NCBI GenBank assembly: GCA_024349245.1
Contig: JALDNG010000004.1
Span: forward strand, 6,970,501-7,034,500
Direction of reading: 5' to 3'
DNA from: Neodontobutis hainanensis
Taxonomy: Eukaryota > Chordata > Actinopteri > Gobiiformes > Odontobutidae
Length of the DNA: 64,000 bases
The translations under genes and the position numbers were made by a program. Positions 12,621-27,900 of this stretch are shown here, piece by piece (position 1 is the first letter of the stretch; each line of letters opens with the position of its first letter). Under the pieces are notes generated by a model. The model was given only the letters and a program-made list of their open reading frames with translations. It made no database searches and was not told the DNA's origin.

Positions 12621-15600
12621 CGTCCTGCTTTTGAAAAAAGGACAATGGTCTGGTATACCACACTGGGGATCTGTGGGATTGTTATAGAAAGACTAATAGT
12701 GTTAATTAACATAGTGTTTTGGCTTTACTAGTAAAAAGCCTTGTTTGCACCATATGTTGTGTAGAGTTCACTTTGAAATGGCAGCATCAACAATGTAAAT
12801 CTCTACCGTACCAACCCAACACACCGTACCATAGAAACATACCATAAATATGGGCATAGGAGGAATATTAAATCCCCGAAGTTTACCCCTGCCAGTTTTC
12901 TTTGTTTCTGAGGGCCTTCCTGTCTGTATTGCTCGACAGTTCTCCATCCGTGTGCAACCTGCATGGACTCCTCATTGCTTGTTTGCTTTTGCTGCTCAGT
13001 TGACCTAGCAGCTCTGGGAAAACACTGTGCAGTAAATTGTTCGAATTTATGTACAGTCTGGTTTGTCCTTTTGATACTCAACCTTTCAAAAATGATTTTC
13101 TCCCCTGACACAGATCTTAGTCTTCTCACAGTCTGGTGACAGAAATGGCTTTATTATATAGCCGTCTCAAGGACATAGAACATTTAAGAAGAGACCATGC
13201 TCATATTGATGACACCACCCTGTGCTTTTCTTTATTTTAGAGCTAAAGTTAAATGTCATCTCTCTATTATATTGCCTTTTTAAATGTGTGATAGCTACTC
13301 ACATGTCACACAACATCATATTTCAATGTGAATCATATTCACAAAAACGGTTTCTCTATTCTATAGTGTTTCATTGTACATTACAAAGAGCAAGGACAGG
13401 AGACACTCGGAGACATTAAAGACATCTTATTCATCACATCACAAAGAAAGCAGATTAAAGTACACTTGGAACAATAGGTTGAGTGTTTTTTTTTTTTTAA
13501 GTGGTTTCTCATTGAAAAAAACTTTGGCGCTAGCTGATTGGTTTACTTTCCTGAGATGTCAATCTCTCAGCCTTCAGCTTGTGCTTCGTAGACAGATCAC
13601 TTTGTGCACAATTTCCCTGCTAATGATAAGGTGCAGGAGCCAGTCCATGCATCGGTGGCATTTGAGAGGTAAGTGCACACTGTGATTGGCATTCAGTGTG
13701 AACATGGATACAGTACGCTCGCCTCTCTTACCATTGAGGAGCATGCTTATTGGTGTCTGCTGCCAGCCAGCCTTTGGGCTACAACACACAGGCTCTTATT
13801 CTGTCACTAGCATTACCATTTTCTGTACCTCTTGCATGTTTACATTCTTGTGTGTTTTTCAACATCAAAGCTTAAAAAAGACAAAAAAAAATACACTTAG
13901 ACATTATAACTAGGTAAGTGTAAAAAAAAAGACCATGTAACTGCCCACTGGGATTGTTATTGGTTATTGTAACTAACTATCTTGGACTACAAATGGTCAA
14001 ATTAGCTAGCAATTGTTTTATGAAATTTCTACAGTGTTTTTTTATTATTTTATTTTACAGTTTAATTCTCTTAGGATGAAACAGGAAGAATGCATTGTAA
14101 GAATGCTTCATTATGATCCTGTTCTAGGCACCATCAATAATTAAAGAACACACTCCCACTTGCTCTATAATTGTACTTGATCGAATATACATTTCCTGTG
14201 AGTTTATTGCAGGTTGGAAACACATCACCAGTTGCACCCTCTTGTAATTTGGCTTAAAATTGCCACACAGTCTGCAATCTCTTTCCCCTTATACACCCAC
14301 CGTTTGTTCCTCTTACCCTCGTTTTATCCAGCCAGCTTCTTTTGTCGCACCGACCATGTCCATCACCAAATAAAAGGCAAGATTAAAAGGATAGATTAGT
14401 ATGTTCAGTCCCTCCCTGAATGAAAGGAGGTGAAACGGGCTATTTTTATTTGCCTGTCCTCCATCAACAAGATGCTCTTGTAAATGCTGCCCTTCTTCCC
14501 ACGCTGTACTCCTGACAGAGTTGAATGTTTAATTGCGGGTGCACCGTTGACTTATGTTTTCTTTGTGCCGCAAAAGCTGTGACGCAAATGACCATACGGA
14601 TTTAGTATTTTTGCTTGAAACTAGCTACATGTCAGTTCTGTGTATCATATTTTTAGAAACGAACCCCGTCTTATTTCCACTGCTTACACAACTCCAATCA
14701 AAACAATCTGCGTTCACCCCGAGAAGCTTCGTTTTGAGATTGCTACAGTATGTCTGCCAGGCCAGTAGAGTATGTCCACTACTGAACAGGCTAAACAACT
14801 TTTTGGAGCATCTCTGATTCCCACATTGTTGTGTAAATGGCCTTTAGAAGTTTAAAGGTGTGACTGGGGATGTCAAATCAACACTGCGCAACTTTTTGTT
14901 GAAAAAAATCTGTTTTGTTTGTTTCAGTGTCTTTAGTACCAGTGCTACCCCAGTGGAATGGTAAAGTGCTTATGCTTATTTCTTTTAGTTATCCATCCAT
15001 GTGTTGATAATGGAAGCACAGTAAAATAGCTTATTCTTCATCTTTATTTCTTAACAACCTTTGTATTTCCATATGACATCTTCCCTTTTAATTGTATTTG
15101 GTATACGGTTTTCTTTCCATCTTTGCCTCACCATCTCCTTGTTCCAGCCGTTCAATTTGTTCTTGTTCAGTCTCAGCAGAAGAAGGATGTGCTTTACTGA
15201 CTGAGGTTGTGGGGGCCACAGCTGCCCAATAACGCCCTGATTTATCCGCCTCCCCTAGGTAGGCCGCATGAAGATGCTGTTTAGTTTGCTTGTTTCAGCC
15301 GTTACTTACAGCTGACGAGGCAGGGCTGTGTGTATTTGCTGCCATGTGTCCTTAGGAGGTGTCTGGCATAATGAAATGGCTCTCCTTCTAATGCATCTGC
15401 TGTCTGTCCTGTAGCTGAAGTCTGTCTCTGTATTCATCCTTTTTTTTTTCTCCTCTGGGATGTGTTTGGTGACATAATGAAAGGGCAGCTAGTAGTCCCA
15501 TCTGATGCCTGCTTGAGAAAATGCCACAACTACTTGATCAAAAGGAGAAAGAAACATTTGTTTTACTTCACATCCTTGTTGCTATTTTCCACTGTAAATC

Positions 15601-15785
15601 TAATAGTAGTTGTACATCTTCTCGCTTCCCTGCCCACTGTTTGTACACTATTCCAGTTCCAGATGGACACCAAATATGAACAGATCCAAAAAACAAAACA
15701 GAAAAGCTCATTTCAGTTAAGTTAATTCTGTATATTTTTTCTTCAGTCTAATTTTCCTGTTTCCTACCTCTTTCTCTGCTTCTAG
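12621..15785. other. Intron segment before first eif3h exon in window
   Basis: No gene is supported. A non-repetitive, moderately GC-rich block at about 15120-15420, close to the exon, could be conserved. The pyrimidine tract at 15757-15785 serves the exon at 15786. Confidence 0.5.
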
Positions 15786-15953
15786 TCCAATACCAGATGG
15801 AGATGATGCGTTCACTGCGCCACGTCAACATTGACCATCTGCATGTGGGCTGGTACCAGTCCACCTACTACGGCTCTTTTGTCAGCCGGGCGCTGCTCGA
15901 CTCTCAGTTCAGCTACCAGCATGCCATCGAAGAGTCTGTGGTGCTCATATATG
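15786..15953 (+). CDS. eif3h: eif3h coding exon (MPN domain, first exon in window)
   Basis: The exon follows a pyrimidine-rich acceptor (ttctctgcttctag) and ends at donor gtaagc. It opens with two bases that complete a Val codon begun in the missing exon, then reads QYQMEMMRSLRHV and on to ESVVLIY, with one base left over for the Asp codon. It carries the centre of the MPN fold. The stretch HLHVGWYQSTYYGSF lies where active MPN+ proteins have the His-x-His zinc ligands; here they are replaced, so no metalloprotease activity is expected. A Ser stands in the FVSRALLD motif where mammals have Thr. Confidence 0.96.
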
Positions 15954-18900
15954 GTAAGCAATGATGTAAACAAAAATCTTTGGTTTTAAGGCTGGATGGG
16001 AGGTCAAATCATTGTGTAATGTGTTTAAAAATATATTTTTAAGTGTTGACAATTGCTGTAGTCTGAGATTCAGTGGTTCAAGTGGTGTCTTGTTAAGGTG
16101 AGCCTGTCCATATTCAGTCATAGAATGTGTTTTGGATGGTCAAGGCTCACGGCAGACATGATTATCCCCCCAAGGATAAGAGCAGGGTTGGCTTTGATTT
16201 GAATGTGCTTTTTCTTACTTTCACAAAATAATGCCACTGACAGTTACTGTGCAAGTATTAATTATAGATGAGTTTAAATGTGTTTAAGCAAACACAGTCC
16301 ATTTATTCTTTAGTAAAAACAGTTAAAAATAAATATCTAACTAAATACACAATTTTTGTGTAAAAGATGAATGCCATTATTTATGGTCAGTATAAACTGA
16401 GATGTCATCCCTAAATAACAAACCCAGTATGAATATGAGAATTGGTGTGCTGGGTCGCATACAGTCTTAATAGTAAGACTGTAAAACAGATTAGAGAGCT
16501 GTAGATGGATATTACCCAGCATTATTTAAAAATGCATAAGTGTCAACAAAAAAACTGTTCTTGCAGAAAACATGAACAGCTGCACAAAGCTATACTATCA
16601 TTTATGTCAACTTTCATTATGTTTTGGAGAAATGCATAGTATGCATTCATTATCTTAGAATAGTGAAGTCAGTAGTTTTTAATGCTTCCTGTTTGTGTCG
16701 AGATACTGAATAAAAAAGTTAAGTACTGAATCTCTCGCAGGTTTATGAAGCGAGGGCTCAGACTCACTGACCTTAAATCAGGGTTTTCACAAATAGCTGA
16801 AGACAAGAAGGAACAAAATAACATAAAAACATCTTTGTTTTTCATCAATGTAATATCCCCAGTTGTTATGAACAGATATTTTTATTAGCTTTTTTCCTAA
16901 ATCACTCAGGCCATGTCATAGTCTCCAGTATTATACAACAGTAATGAACACAAATGAGTTTTAACCTCCTGACCATGAGGCACTTTGATCTGTCCCAGCC
17001 GTGCAGCTCGCTGGTTATGCACTGCACTTTCTCTTTCTAAACAAGGCCTTCTGTTACTGTCAATCAATAATGCTATGCTTAATGGATCAAAGCACCTCAA
17101 AGAAATTGACATAATCTCTGGTTAACGTCGAAAGGCAATAAAATCCATTTTTTTCCCTATTTGTTCCTTTCGTCGTTAGCAGCCAGGTCATTTTATTTGG
17201 ATGGATTAGTCAATCAGGTGGCCAACTGGCGAGTTAATGGTGTCCGTCCAGTGACCGCTCAGAATTAGAGGGTTGTTAAAGCACTCTGTGTAATATATTC
17301 TCCATGACAACAGTTTTCCTAAACGAGGTGAACAGTTGAAGAGGTCATGAGTGCAGCCTTTTATGCATTACTACTCAGCCATTTTAAAAGCCCGTTTCAA
17401 ATGGTATGATACTGATTAAAAAGAGTAGTTTATAAGAAAAAAAAAGATATGCCAAAATTGATGCTGGTAGAATATAATCTAAAACTTAGCCCTTGTATAT
17501 TAACTTGTATGTATGAGTAATTTTTTCATATTTTTTGGTGGTAAAAAAGTTCCACCGGCAATTTTCAAGATGCTAGATCAGAAAAGACGCAGTCAGCCAG
17601 CATCAAGTATAAAGGAGAGTGAGCTTCTCAGTCAGGGTTGGCTGCCACCAGTCAGTCTCCACAGGTATTGCCCAGCCTGAATTAAGATCAACTGTCAATT
17701 GTCAATCTAACGTGGAACTGGCTTGGCTGTAGGAAAATGGCTTGTCACAGTTGGCTGCAGGGAAGTGAATAAGTCACAGGGAGATTTCCGCCGCCTGTTT
17801 GTTCACCAAGTCTGAGCCTATATTCCCATCGTATATCTGTCTGTTGTATTGAGCATTTACAGGAGCTGGAAAAAGCACTGGCCAACAGATACATCTACAG
17901 CATCTCAAGGGTACAAAGCTGTTAATAGTTGTTTTTAGTTTTCTGCCTTGAGGTTTAAAACTGTGAAACAGCAGCATTTCAATTAAGTGAGAAAATCAAT
18001 GAAGAGAGCTACAGAGGCTCAGCATGTTCTCGATACTCAATGCGCTTATGTGGCTTCTTTTTGATCTTTACTTTTATTATTTTACATGTTTTCGGTCAAG
18101 AGTTATGTCATTCATATTTTCAAGTAGATATAGAAACTAACTCACAGACCCTTGATACTATTAAATTATTTATTTTAAACTGGATTGATTCACTTTGACA
18201 TGATTTAAAAACTCCAATTTCTTATATTTACATTATTCCCCAGATTTGTTTTGCCATATGAAATCATACAAAAGGTTGTGGCCCATCTCTTTGATTAGTG
18301 CTGTACTCATAGGACTCCTTTAATTTATATCATTACCACAATTACGCATACTTAGTCTCATACAATAACTGTGAAATGTAATATTTTTCACTTTTTGCTC
18401 TTGTGTCCCTGCAGACCCTATAAAGACAGCCCAGGGCTCCCTGTCCCTAAAGGCTTACAGGCTAACTCCTAAACTAATGGAAATCTGCAAAGAGAAAGAC
18501 TTCTCACCTGAGGGGTAAGTGGCTCATAACGGAGAAGCATGAAATGTTCATTATCTACAGTCATACTTACAAAATGAGAAATACATGGCCACAAATGACA
18601 AATGACTCATGTGTTTTTGCATATTTATAACACGGAGTTCCACTGCTAGAAATATTGAATGTATATTTTTCTCAACTGCTTATTCAGTAGATGCAAATAT
18701 AGGCTGGCGCATCCACAGGGAGGTATTTAGTGGCTGTTGGAGAAGGATGCTGCTACTGATGATTTATCAGTATGCCCTTGCCCGTCAAACAAATGTACCA
18801 TGTTTATGCTGTTTGTGACCCCAAGGCTTATCGTAATTGCTTTTAAATTGCTGCTAAAAATGACTGTAATGAGGGGGCCATTTTCTAGGCAGTTTAGGCG

Positions 18901-21900
18901 TGTGCACAAACTCTTACATGCAAAGTCATGAGGGGATACATACCACATTCTCTGTAGTAAAGAGCCCTAGAAGAATGAAATTACTGTCTCTTCAAACTGA
19001 TTGGACGTACATTTTTAAATCTAATGAGTGAGTTAATTTTCAGCAGGTAGAAGCAGTTTAGGTATGTCATTTTATTTCTCGCCTTGCTGTGTTCATTCAC
19101 CTGTGTGTGTGTGTGTGTGTGTGTCTGTGTTCATCTGTGTTTCTCTCTATTGCCAGCCACTCTGTTATTGACCCAGTGTTTGGCCCAGAGTCAAAATCCT
19201 TCTCAATTCTACAGCTTTTCATTAGTTCCTATGATTTATTATGGCTCCGATCTGTAGCTATCAGTGTTTCCAATAAGCTCATGATTGAAAGAGGGCAGCT
19301 CAGGGCAGGAAAGGACAATATCACCACATTATAACAATGTTGTCCGTATCCTATTATTTTCAGGATAGAAGCTAAATTTGAATATCAATAATGTTTCCTT
19401 TTCTTTTTCCAAAGATGCAAAACTTCAAAAGTGTTTCATATTTTCCCTCCCACTACAATGTGCAGAAAAAGCGGTCTCTTTCATGTCGGCTATATTTGAT
19501 GTTACATAAGTGTGCATATATTGTGCACCTTTTTGAAATGAAAGGCACTGCTAGATGAGTCTTGAATGGACCCCATTCCCTTTGAACTGGCGTCCAAGTC
19601 CGCTGGGCAACGGAGGCAATGGTCAGTAGGCTCCACTTCAGTACACAATATGAGCATCAATTTACTGGGCCCTTGGAGTCAACCTTTGGGTTTGTCCGCC
19701 AGGGCTTGACTTGGAAAGAGCATGGCATTACGCTTGCCAAAGTCTAGTAGGGTTGAACAATTTGTTCTGCCTAAAATATGCTGTTGTTCTGTTCTCCCCT
19801 CATTGACTTATTCCATCAGTATTCAGGCATGTGAAAAGGTCATCATATGCAGGAGACATTGTAAAGCACTCGAGGTGGTTAATCGTGGCAATATATGTAA
19901 ACACTTTATATTCTATTTCCTTAGTGACTACTGTTATGCATGCTGATATTTTCCTAATTATCCTACTTTAGGCAGCCTTTTCCACTTTCTTTACCTCAGT
20001 CAGTCGCTAAACATTGCCACGGTTACAATACAAAACACTTTAAGAATTACATTATGACTCAAATGACCCAACACACTTCCATCTATCTTACAGACAAGTA
20101 TAATATAAATATCTTTGTGGTACAGTGCACTCGCAGGATTAATGCAGTGAACATATCGATCCCCTTACAGACTCAACACATTTAATAAAGCTGCATTAGG
20201 CATATACAGACATTGGTGTGTAGCTCATGCACGGTGCACAAGTGGGAAAGCTGAACTGAATCAGTCATTGCGATTGGATTAATGCGAGACATTAAGCAAG
20301 GTTTGAAGTTTCATTTTGTGCTAAGAGGTCCGTGGCAGAGATGCAGCTTTTAGCTCCTCAGCTGCAAAAAAAAAAGTCTTTAAAAACCGGTTGATGCTTT
20401 CAGTAGAGCCCATAAAAAACTCATTTAGGTTTTTCCAAGCTTTAGGTTGAGCTGGCTATGTGATATGGCCATCCTATTGTATGCATCATTATCAGATAAT
20501 AAAATGCAATATGCTTGTTGTTCATTTTGCTTTTGTTTTTGTATTGGCTACCATTTTCTATTCTTGAAGGCTTAGAAGCCAAGTGAAAGTACAGTTCACT
20601 TCCCGTCGGAGTTTGCATAAGTATCATTGTGTCAGCAGTCTTAAAAATGTGGAAATGTTTCGACCTGAGATGATCTCTGCCCTCCACAGAAACAAAAACT
20701 CATGTCATGTGCCTAAAGCAGAGTTGTACACCCATCCTCCGCCAAACATGCACATTAATATAATTGCAGAGTTTGTGCTTAAACAGTGAGTTCAGAAAAT
20801 TCAGACATGTCAAAAACAAAACGCAGTTTTACACAGAAAGCAAACGTCAGTTTTACACAGAAAAAAAAAATTGACTGTTATTACAGTTACTTATTTTAAA
20901 ACTAATATAAAGACTTGAAACAATCTGGATTATAGATACAGTTGTGTTAAAAATTTGTACAAGCAAAATGCAATAATGTTTTTCCCCTTTCATTCTAGTT
21001 TGAAGAAGGCAAACATTGGCTTTGAGCATATGTTTGAAGAAGTACCCATTGTGATCAAAAACTCGCACCTCATCAACGTCCTGATGTGGGAGCTGGAGGA
21101 CAAGTCGACGGTCAGCGACAAGCATGAACTACTCAACCTTTCCAGCAGGTGAGCTCACGCAGCCATTTACCGAGAACCTCCAGGGCCAGATATCTCGCTC
21201 GTAACCTGCTTGAGAGAGTGAATGAAGCTGCATCTGCTATCTGTATCGGCTCTTTCAGACAGGCTTTTCTCAGGGGACTCGCACACATTTACAAGATATG
21301 TCTGCATAGCATGCTGTTCTGGGGAAATGTGCAGTTTTATCATTTGTCCCATTTTAAAAAAAAAAAAAACTCCTGACCTTTAATTCAACAGTAAATTTTC
21401 TAATCTAACCGTGGCATTGCACCAAAAGCATTAGTCATCCTAAAGATTTGGCTTTGAGACTGTGGATGAACTAGCACATTTTCTGTGTAGGCTTTTTTTT
21501 TATTAAAGTCCTGATTTAGCCTTTCAAGTGTCTTGTTTACAGAAGTGCACATCAGTAATCTTATGTGGCTCTCTGAAAAACTCTGTTAATATCTGGGTGC
21601 AAGGGAGCTTTTACCTTCTTGAACCCAGATCCATTTAAGCCTCTCACACCAAATATCCTTGTATTATTACAGAAGCATCATATGTTTTCTTGAAACTGCC
21701 TGCCACATAATGTTATGCTCTGTATTAATCTCATAGCAGAGCCTCACTCCAAAGCATTACCAACTTTGTAAAATTACACAAAAACATGCTCTGATGCTTT
21801 ACCATGTTTCTCTAAACCTGTTTACACACATTACCACCAAAAAAGACCTGCTTTAGAGCCTCATTGCGAGTCTTTAAACTTGAAGCCTGCTTTCAAAGAC

Positions 21901-24900
21901 ATGAGTTAAAGCTTTGTTGAAATTAAAATTGATTTGACATTAGGGATCTCTTGGAAAGTAATCTGTCTCATCTGCACTGTCCAGAAGGGTACCCGATTGG
22001 AAAGTAAAGGTCCATTGATGTACACTTAATGTTTACACAGTGCACATGACTAGATTGCCATTTCAAGCAATCCTTAAGGGTTACATTTAATATTCCACTT
22101 ATAACACCGCATTGCATAACAAGACAACAAACAAGCCAAATCAAGTCATAGGCATCTAAGCCTCTGAAAAGCACATAAAAGAGCCATTTATGTCTTTGGG
22201 GTTTTATAGAACAGAGACATTAGGTGAAGCTCCTGTTATAATGGCACTGGTGAGTTCAAAGGGCTGCTATTTGGTGTGAGTAATGAACAATAAGGTAACA
22301 AATAAGATTGTGTTGGCTTAAATGGTGCATTATCCCATTCTGAAGATGTGCTGGATTTATAGATTATGACACCAACATCATAAATCTGTTGTTTTTTTAT
22401 TGCATTACACACACACACTTCCAAACTGTAACTAAAATAAAATATTAGATTATGTAATTTTGTTGCAGGTGTTACAACCTATTTAGAAAACATTTTCTGG
22501 TATTACTGGTTCATCTTATTCCTTTGTGGTGTTCAAGGAAGTTTAATTGAACTTTTATTTGAAACAAGAAATGTGTTAAAGACGAGGGCCTGCCATTAGA
22601 CTTTGTCTTCTGTCACTAATGAGCACAATATGAACAAATACCCCGCCATACCAACCCACAGCCAGGCTCTTTAAGTTGTGCATTTAGCTCTCAGAGGCTC
22701 CCAGCGTCAGTCTCAGGAGAATTTATCAGCAATCATTTATGGAGATAAACTGCTGCAAGTGGAGCAACAGCTGTGAAGCTGCTAATCAAAAAGCTTCCCA
22801 GGGGCAGGTGTGAGAAATTAGCACAATAACGACACAAAGTGCTGATTTACGCACTGCTGGTGTCCTAACACACTCTGCTCACTTCTGTACTGCAGCGCAT
22901 CAGGAATTGTTATGATTCTCCTCATCTGTGTCCTTCAACACAAGTAAGCCATGAATTTAATGAGTGCTCTAATGTACAAAGCAGTGTTAAATACATGTTC
23001 ATGGAAAACCAAACTTGGAACCAGCTCAACTCATTTAGTTTAGAAGTACAGGAATAATTTGCTGTCTTGGCACATTGTTTATAGTAACCACTCTAAAGTT
23101 GAGACAGGGCGTTTGAAATGTCCCAAAGTAGGGCAGAATCACAAGGTCCTCCGTAGTTCTCCTGACATCACTGGGATGGGATGTTTGGCAGGATGAAATT
23201 GTTTCCTGAAGTTGTCAAGTGGCTGTGCAGCTCTGTCCTTGTATTGGATTGTAGCATCAGTCTTTCTACATCTTCTGCTGACAGCCCCACCCTATTCTCC
23301 TCATTTCCACCTCTTCAAAAACTAAACTATAATGGGTTTTATTTAATGTTTTTTTCCCCTTTGTCTCATTTCCCAATCTGAAGCTCCATTTGTCAATGTC
23401 ATCTATGTCTAAGGCTGAGTGAGTGCAGTTTCACTCCAGCAAACAGTGTTGTTCTTACCGCAGATGATGATGTTGAGTGTGGTGATGGATTGCATGAATG
23501 TAAATTCATTTGTGTAGCTTCCTCCTAAGACAGCCTTGAAATGCTTATGCATTTGCAATGTTGCAAAACAGTCTATGTATTTATAATAGTGGCTCAAATT
23601 ATAAATCATTCCTTTTATTTCAAAACAATCCATTGCATACTGTCCGAGTATTGCAATTGCATGTTTGGGTGTAAAAAAGAAGCAGATTAAATGAAATGAC
23701 TGTTACCTTCTGCTTTTATGAGATTTTATTTTCTTTGTTTTTCTGCTGTAGTATCCACTATTTGACATCTTTTCAACTTATCCTCCTGTGGTAGAATCCA
23801 GCCAACAATCCATATTATGTCCCAGTCCATCAGTTAAAAAGCCTTCATCAGAGTTAAAGGGTTATGCAAGAATAGAAAGCACTCTCCTAGCGTTCTTTTG
23901 GCAGCTTTGTAAAACAACTCCCAACTGAACTCATAATTTACTGAGTGTCAGCCCAATTCCTGCACATCGATGCAGTTTTAAAGTGTACCCTCTATTGTCC
24001 TTGTGTGAATATGAATACATAGTGACCCTTCCTGAGTTAAAGCAGGCAGTGAGGCTTGGCCCTAAAACAGAATCAGTGATGAGGAGAAGTCCCTCAGTAT
24101 ACTTTCAATTGTGTTTCAGGGGAGATCGAAAGGCTTCCTGACCTGTGTGAATAATTTAGCCTTTGGTATATGTGACCAAGTTGCAGCATAGTGTACAAGG
24201 CATTATTTAAGTTGTTTTAAGCCTATAGTATTTTTCAATTTAATATTTAGGCAGGAGACATAGAACAAGTGTGGTCTGAGAAACCTGAGACTGTCTCAAA
24301 AATCCTGATTCAAAAAAGTTATTGTATTTAAGTCAAATCATAATTTTGTGTAACTGTTCATGGTTTTGTTACCTCACATTGGGATATTTACTGGTTTGTG
24401 ATTGACAGGTAATTTGAGGGGCTGTGGGGGTGGGGTGGGGTGGGGGGCTTAGGCCAGTCACTGTTGAGACAGAGCTGACAGCGGAGCTAGCACTTTCTCC
24501 TGTCACTGCCCTCGTGTTCGGATCATGCAGATTTGCTCCAACTGTCGTTAAATCAAACTAAACTGAGCTTTAACAAGTTTAAACCTCAGTCTGAGACACA
24601 GTTTTGTCTGGCATCCCCTAAACCAGGACCAAACCAGGTCTAAACTGTTGTGTAACGTCCTTACTCTTAAGACTCATTGATGTACGACAACAGATATTGT
24701 GGTTAAATCAACATCGTGATCTTGAAAGAATAAAATCGTATTTATAGAATCTCTGCCATTTTACCCACCCCTAAGTGTAGATACTGGCCAGAGTAGCCAG
24801 AGTTAACCTTGTAAAAGTCATGTGTTGAGACTTGGAGCTTATTCCAGATACCAATAAACTATATAGGTTTGGTGATATATCTTTTTGGCCAGATTATTTC

Positions 24901-27900
24901 TTGGCGTATCAAGAGTAACTTCTGTGCATATTTTAACACTCATCATTGTCAGGTCTAATGACAGAAAAAGGGAAATGTATGAAGTGCGTTTAATATGTAA
25001 TAAGGTACATGCACATTTGTTTAGTCTTTTTTAAGCAAAATAGCTGGCAGCCATATATACACACTATAGTTTTTCAGTGCAAATTTGAAAGTGAATTGTC
25101 ATTGAACCCGAAGAAGGGGAAAAAAGCACCATCGCTTGCCAACACACTGCTAGCTTAAGCACTTGACACGTGATACACCACAGATGTTTTGAAGCATCCT
25201 GCTCTAACTAAATTATTTCTTTTGCATATTTTATAAATGCCCACCAAACAAATTAGCCACCATATTGGCTGATGAAATAGTTTTAAGTGGGCTTTCGTCA
25301 GTGAGAATCAGTTTTGACACAGTCGGAGGACCACAGTAGGGAGGTGTAACTGTGAGGATTTGGTTCAGGGCCATCAGTTTTCATGTTTACAGCACTGACA
25401 CTGCGGCAAAAGGGCCGACAAATTGATCACACAAGTCCTTTCAGGCGAACATGATGGCACTTGAGTTTCCCAGCCCATAATATCAAAACAAGTGCTGGGA
25501 CTGTTTAATGTACAGTTCACAATTAGTGTTTCTTTTAATTAAATATGACCTTTCTGCTTTTCTCAAAAGCTATGCAACCATTAAATATGCAATAAATCTG
25601 TTTAGAATTGGGCTTAAAAAATAGAGCAGAGGCAAATAAAACGCGTCATATTTGATCATTAGATGCATCAGACTCGCTCTGTTCATCCAATGTGTGAACA
25701 TGTGACATTCAGATTATGACATATTAACAGACCATGCTTCTTTGTGTGCAGACATGAATCTCTTTTGCATCTGTGTACATGAAAATATGATTAGGTGCTG
25801 GCGGTCATGTAGTGGTAGACAGCTAATGTAATTAGGATCAGTGCTGTCGGCCTCTGTGTTTAGTGTCTGTCTTTTCATACTTCATGCTGCACCTTATGCC
25901 TGTATAACCTTTAGGAGTTCACAACTACAGATTACACATTTATAGTCCTACAATTGGGCTTCCTAGAAAATTACATCCATAGATCAGTTTATTGGGTTTG
26001 TGTTGTCCTCATAAAAAAACAAATGCTTAGTTGTTAGGGAGCTGCAGCAAATATCTGATGATTTGTTCCTTTTTTATTTAAGTGTGAGCACTGCTTTAAG
26101 CCAAATTGAGTCTGTGAAATGTCTCTTGACCATAAAAATATACTTTAGCTGTGAATGTGCAGAGTCACAGAAGACAAATATTGATTTATGAAATGCCTAA
26201 TTGAAAAATCTCACAGCAGAGGAAAGTGAGTGAATTTACTCATTCTATGGCAACAAGAGCAACAAAACCTGTGGAAAAAGTACTCCAAATGCAGTTACAT
26301 CAGCAAACATACAGCCACAGCCAAAGCCTACACAGCTCTGGCTCTCCTTGTGGCTACAGTTGTCATTTAAATAAACAGAATCTGTTTTCCACCAGTGCAT
26401 CCTGCATTATGTAGCACCCAAACAATCATAAAAGAACAATATGGATCCAGTGAGAACCAGCGCAAGAGACAGACTTGGAAGAAGTAAAGCACCTAAGGTT
26501 TAACTTGGAGCAACAGAAAAAAAACTTATAAAAAGGGGTGGGAGGCTCATGGGACAGGGAAGAGGACAGACAGAGTTGTTTAGAGTGTTGTCAGCATGGT
26601 AGTGTTGGGGAAAAGATCAGCGATGTAATACCAGCGCAGACTGCTGCAGCTCAGGGACAAGTGAAAGGGTCAGCGGGCCCGAGACCCCTGAATCCCCAAG
26701 AGGCGCCGTTTGATGTCGGATGTTTCTCAGGATACTTATGAGTGATGTATCTGCTCGAGGGGGGAAGTCAAAGATCAGAATGACCGGCAAGTACAGACTA
26801 TAGAGAAGTAGCAGCTTTTTTGACAGCTACTTTGGTCTCTAAGGGGCGGTCTTAAATCTAATGCTGCTTGCCGTTCTAGTGAAATATTTATTCATCCTTG
26901 GTTTTTAGTTGGCATATCTTTTTCTATACTGGAGACTGGTTCACCTGGTTCTGACTACACCACTTGGATAAAGTCTTAGAGAGGGAAACCCAGCCACTCA
27001 TCTTTTCTACTAAATACCTTTTTTTTTTTCCTCCTCCACCCTTCGCCTATGCATTCAGTTAAACATTTACAATCCTATATATACCAAGCGCCTCAGACAC
27101 TATTCCTTCCCTGACTTGAACTAATTTGATTACATTATTGATTTTTGTATTTATCTTGAGTAAAGATCGACCGAAATGGATTTTTCAGCCTTAGCCGATG
27201 AACAATACGGGCTGACGATTTTCTTGAGACAATTTTGGGTGCTGATACTGCTTTTGCTCCCTCAATTTACATCATAAAATGACACAATTATCATGTTGAT
27301 GACAAATGTTACAAGTTCCATTTGGTTAGGTTTTCCATTTGTACGCACAAACATACATAGCTATAATTCATACCTGCAAACTGAGATGGGCTGAATAAAG
27401 CTCAAATAACATTTTTATTAAATAAAACATTATGTACTAAATGTGGCCTATTGGCAAAAATTTGTGTGATGTTTTTTTTTTTAAACAGGGACACGTATTC
27501 ATCACCTTTTAGGCATATTTTATTTTAACTGATTGAATATAATTAGTACTTGAGCTACAGGTTATTCTTTGCAGGTGAAAGGACTCCAGTAACTCCTGAC
27601 TCCTTTGCTGTAGTCGTGTCCGTCTCTCCTCCGTTCGTCTTTTGTGCAGCTCGTTGTTTTCTTAGGTGCAATATTCTATGAGTTTGTGTGAGTTTGTCGA
27701 GTTACCACAGGAGCAGATAGGCTTTTTACACAGATCACAACTGGCAGTGTATTTGTTAGCTGCAGTAAAATAACTCCACACGGTGCTTGGGGCTGCTCTG
27801 CTCTGCCGCGGACTCACGCGACGACGCGACGACACGGCGACACGAACAGAGCATGGGATGAACGCACACACACCTGTCTACTGTTTAAATGCCCCGCCCA

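Noticed and set aside
1..15785. Missing N-terminal eif3h exons and promoter
   Set aside because: Searched by eye for the conserved N-terminal MPN residues and a CpG-rich promoter; none found, so they are taken to lie outside the window.
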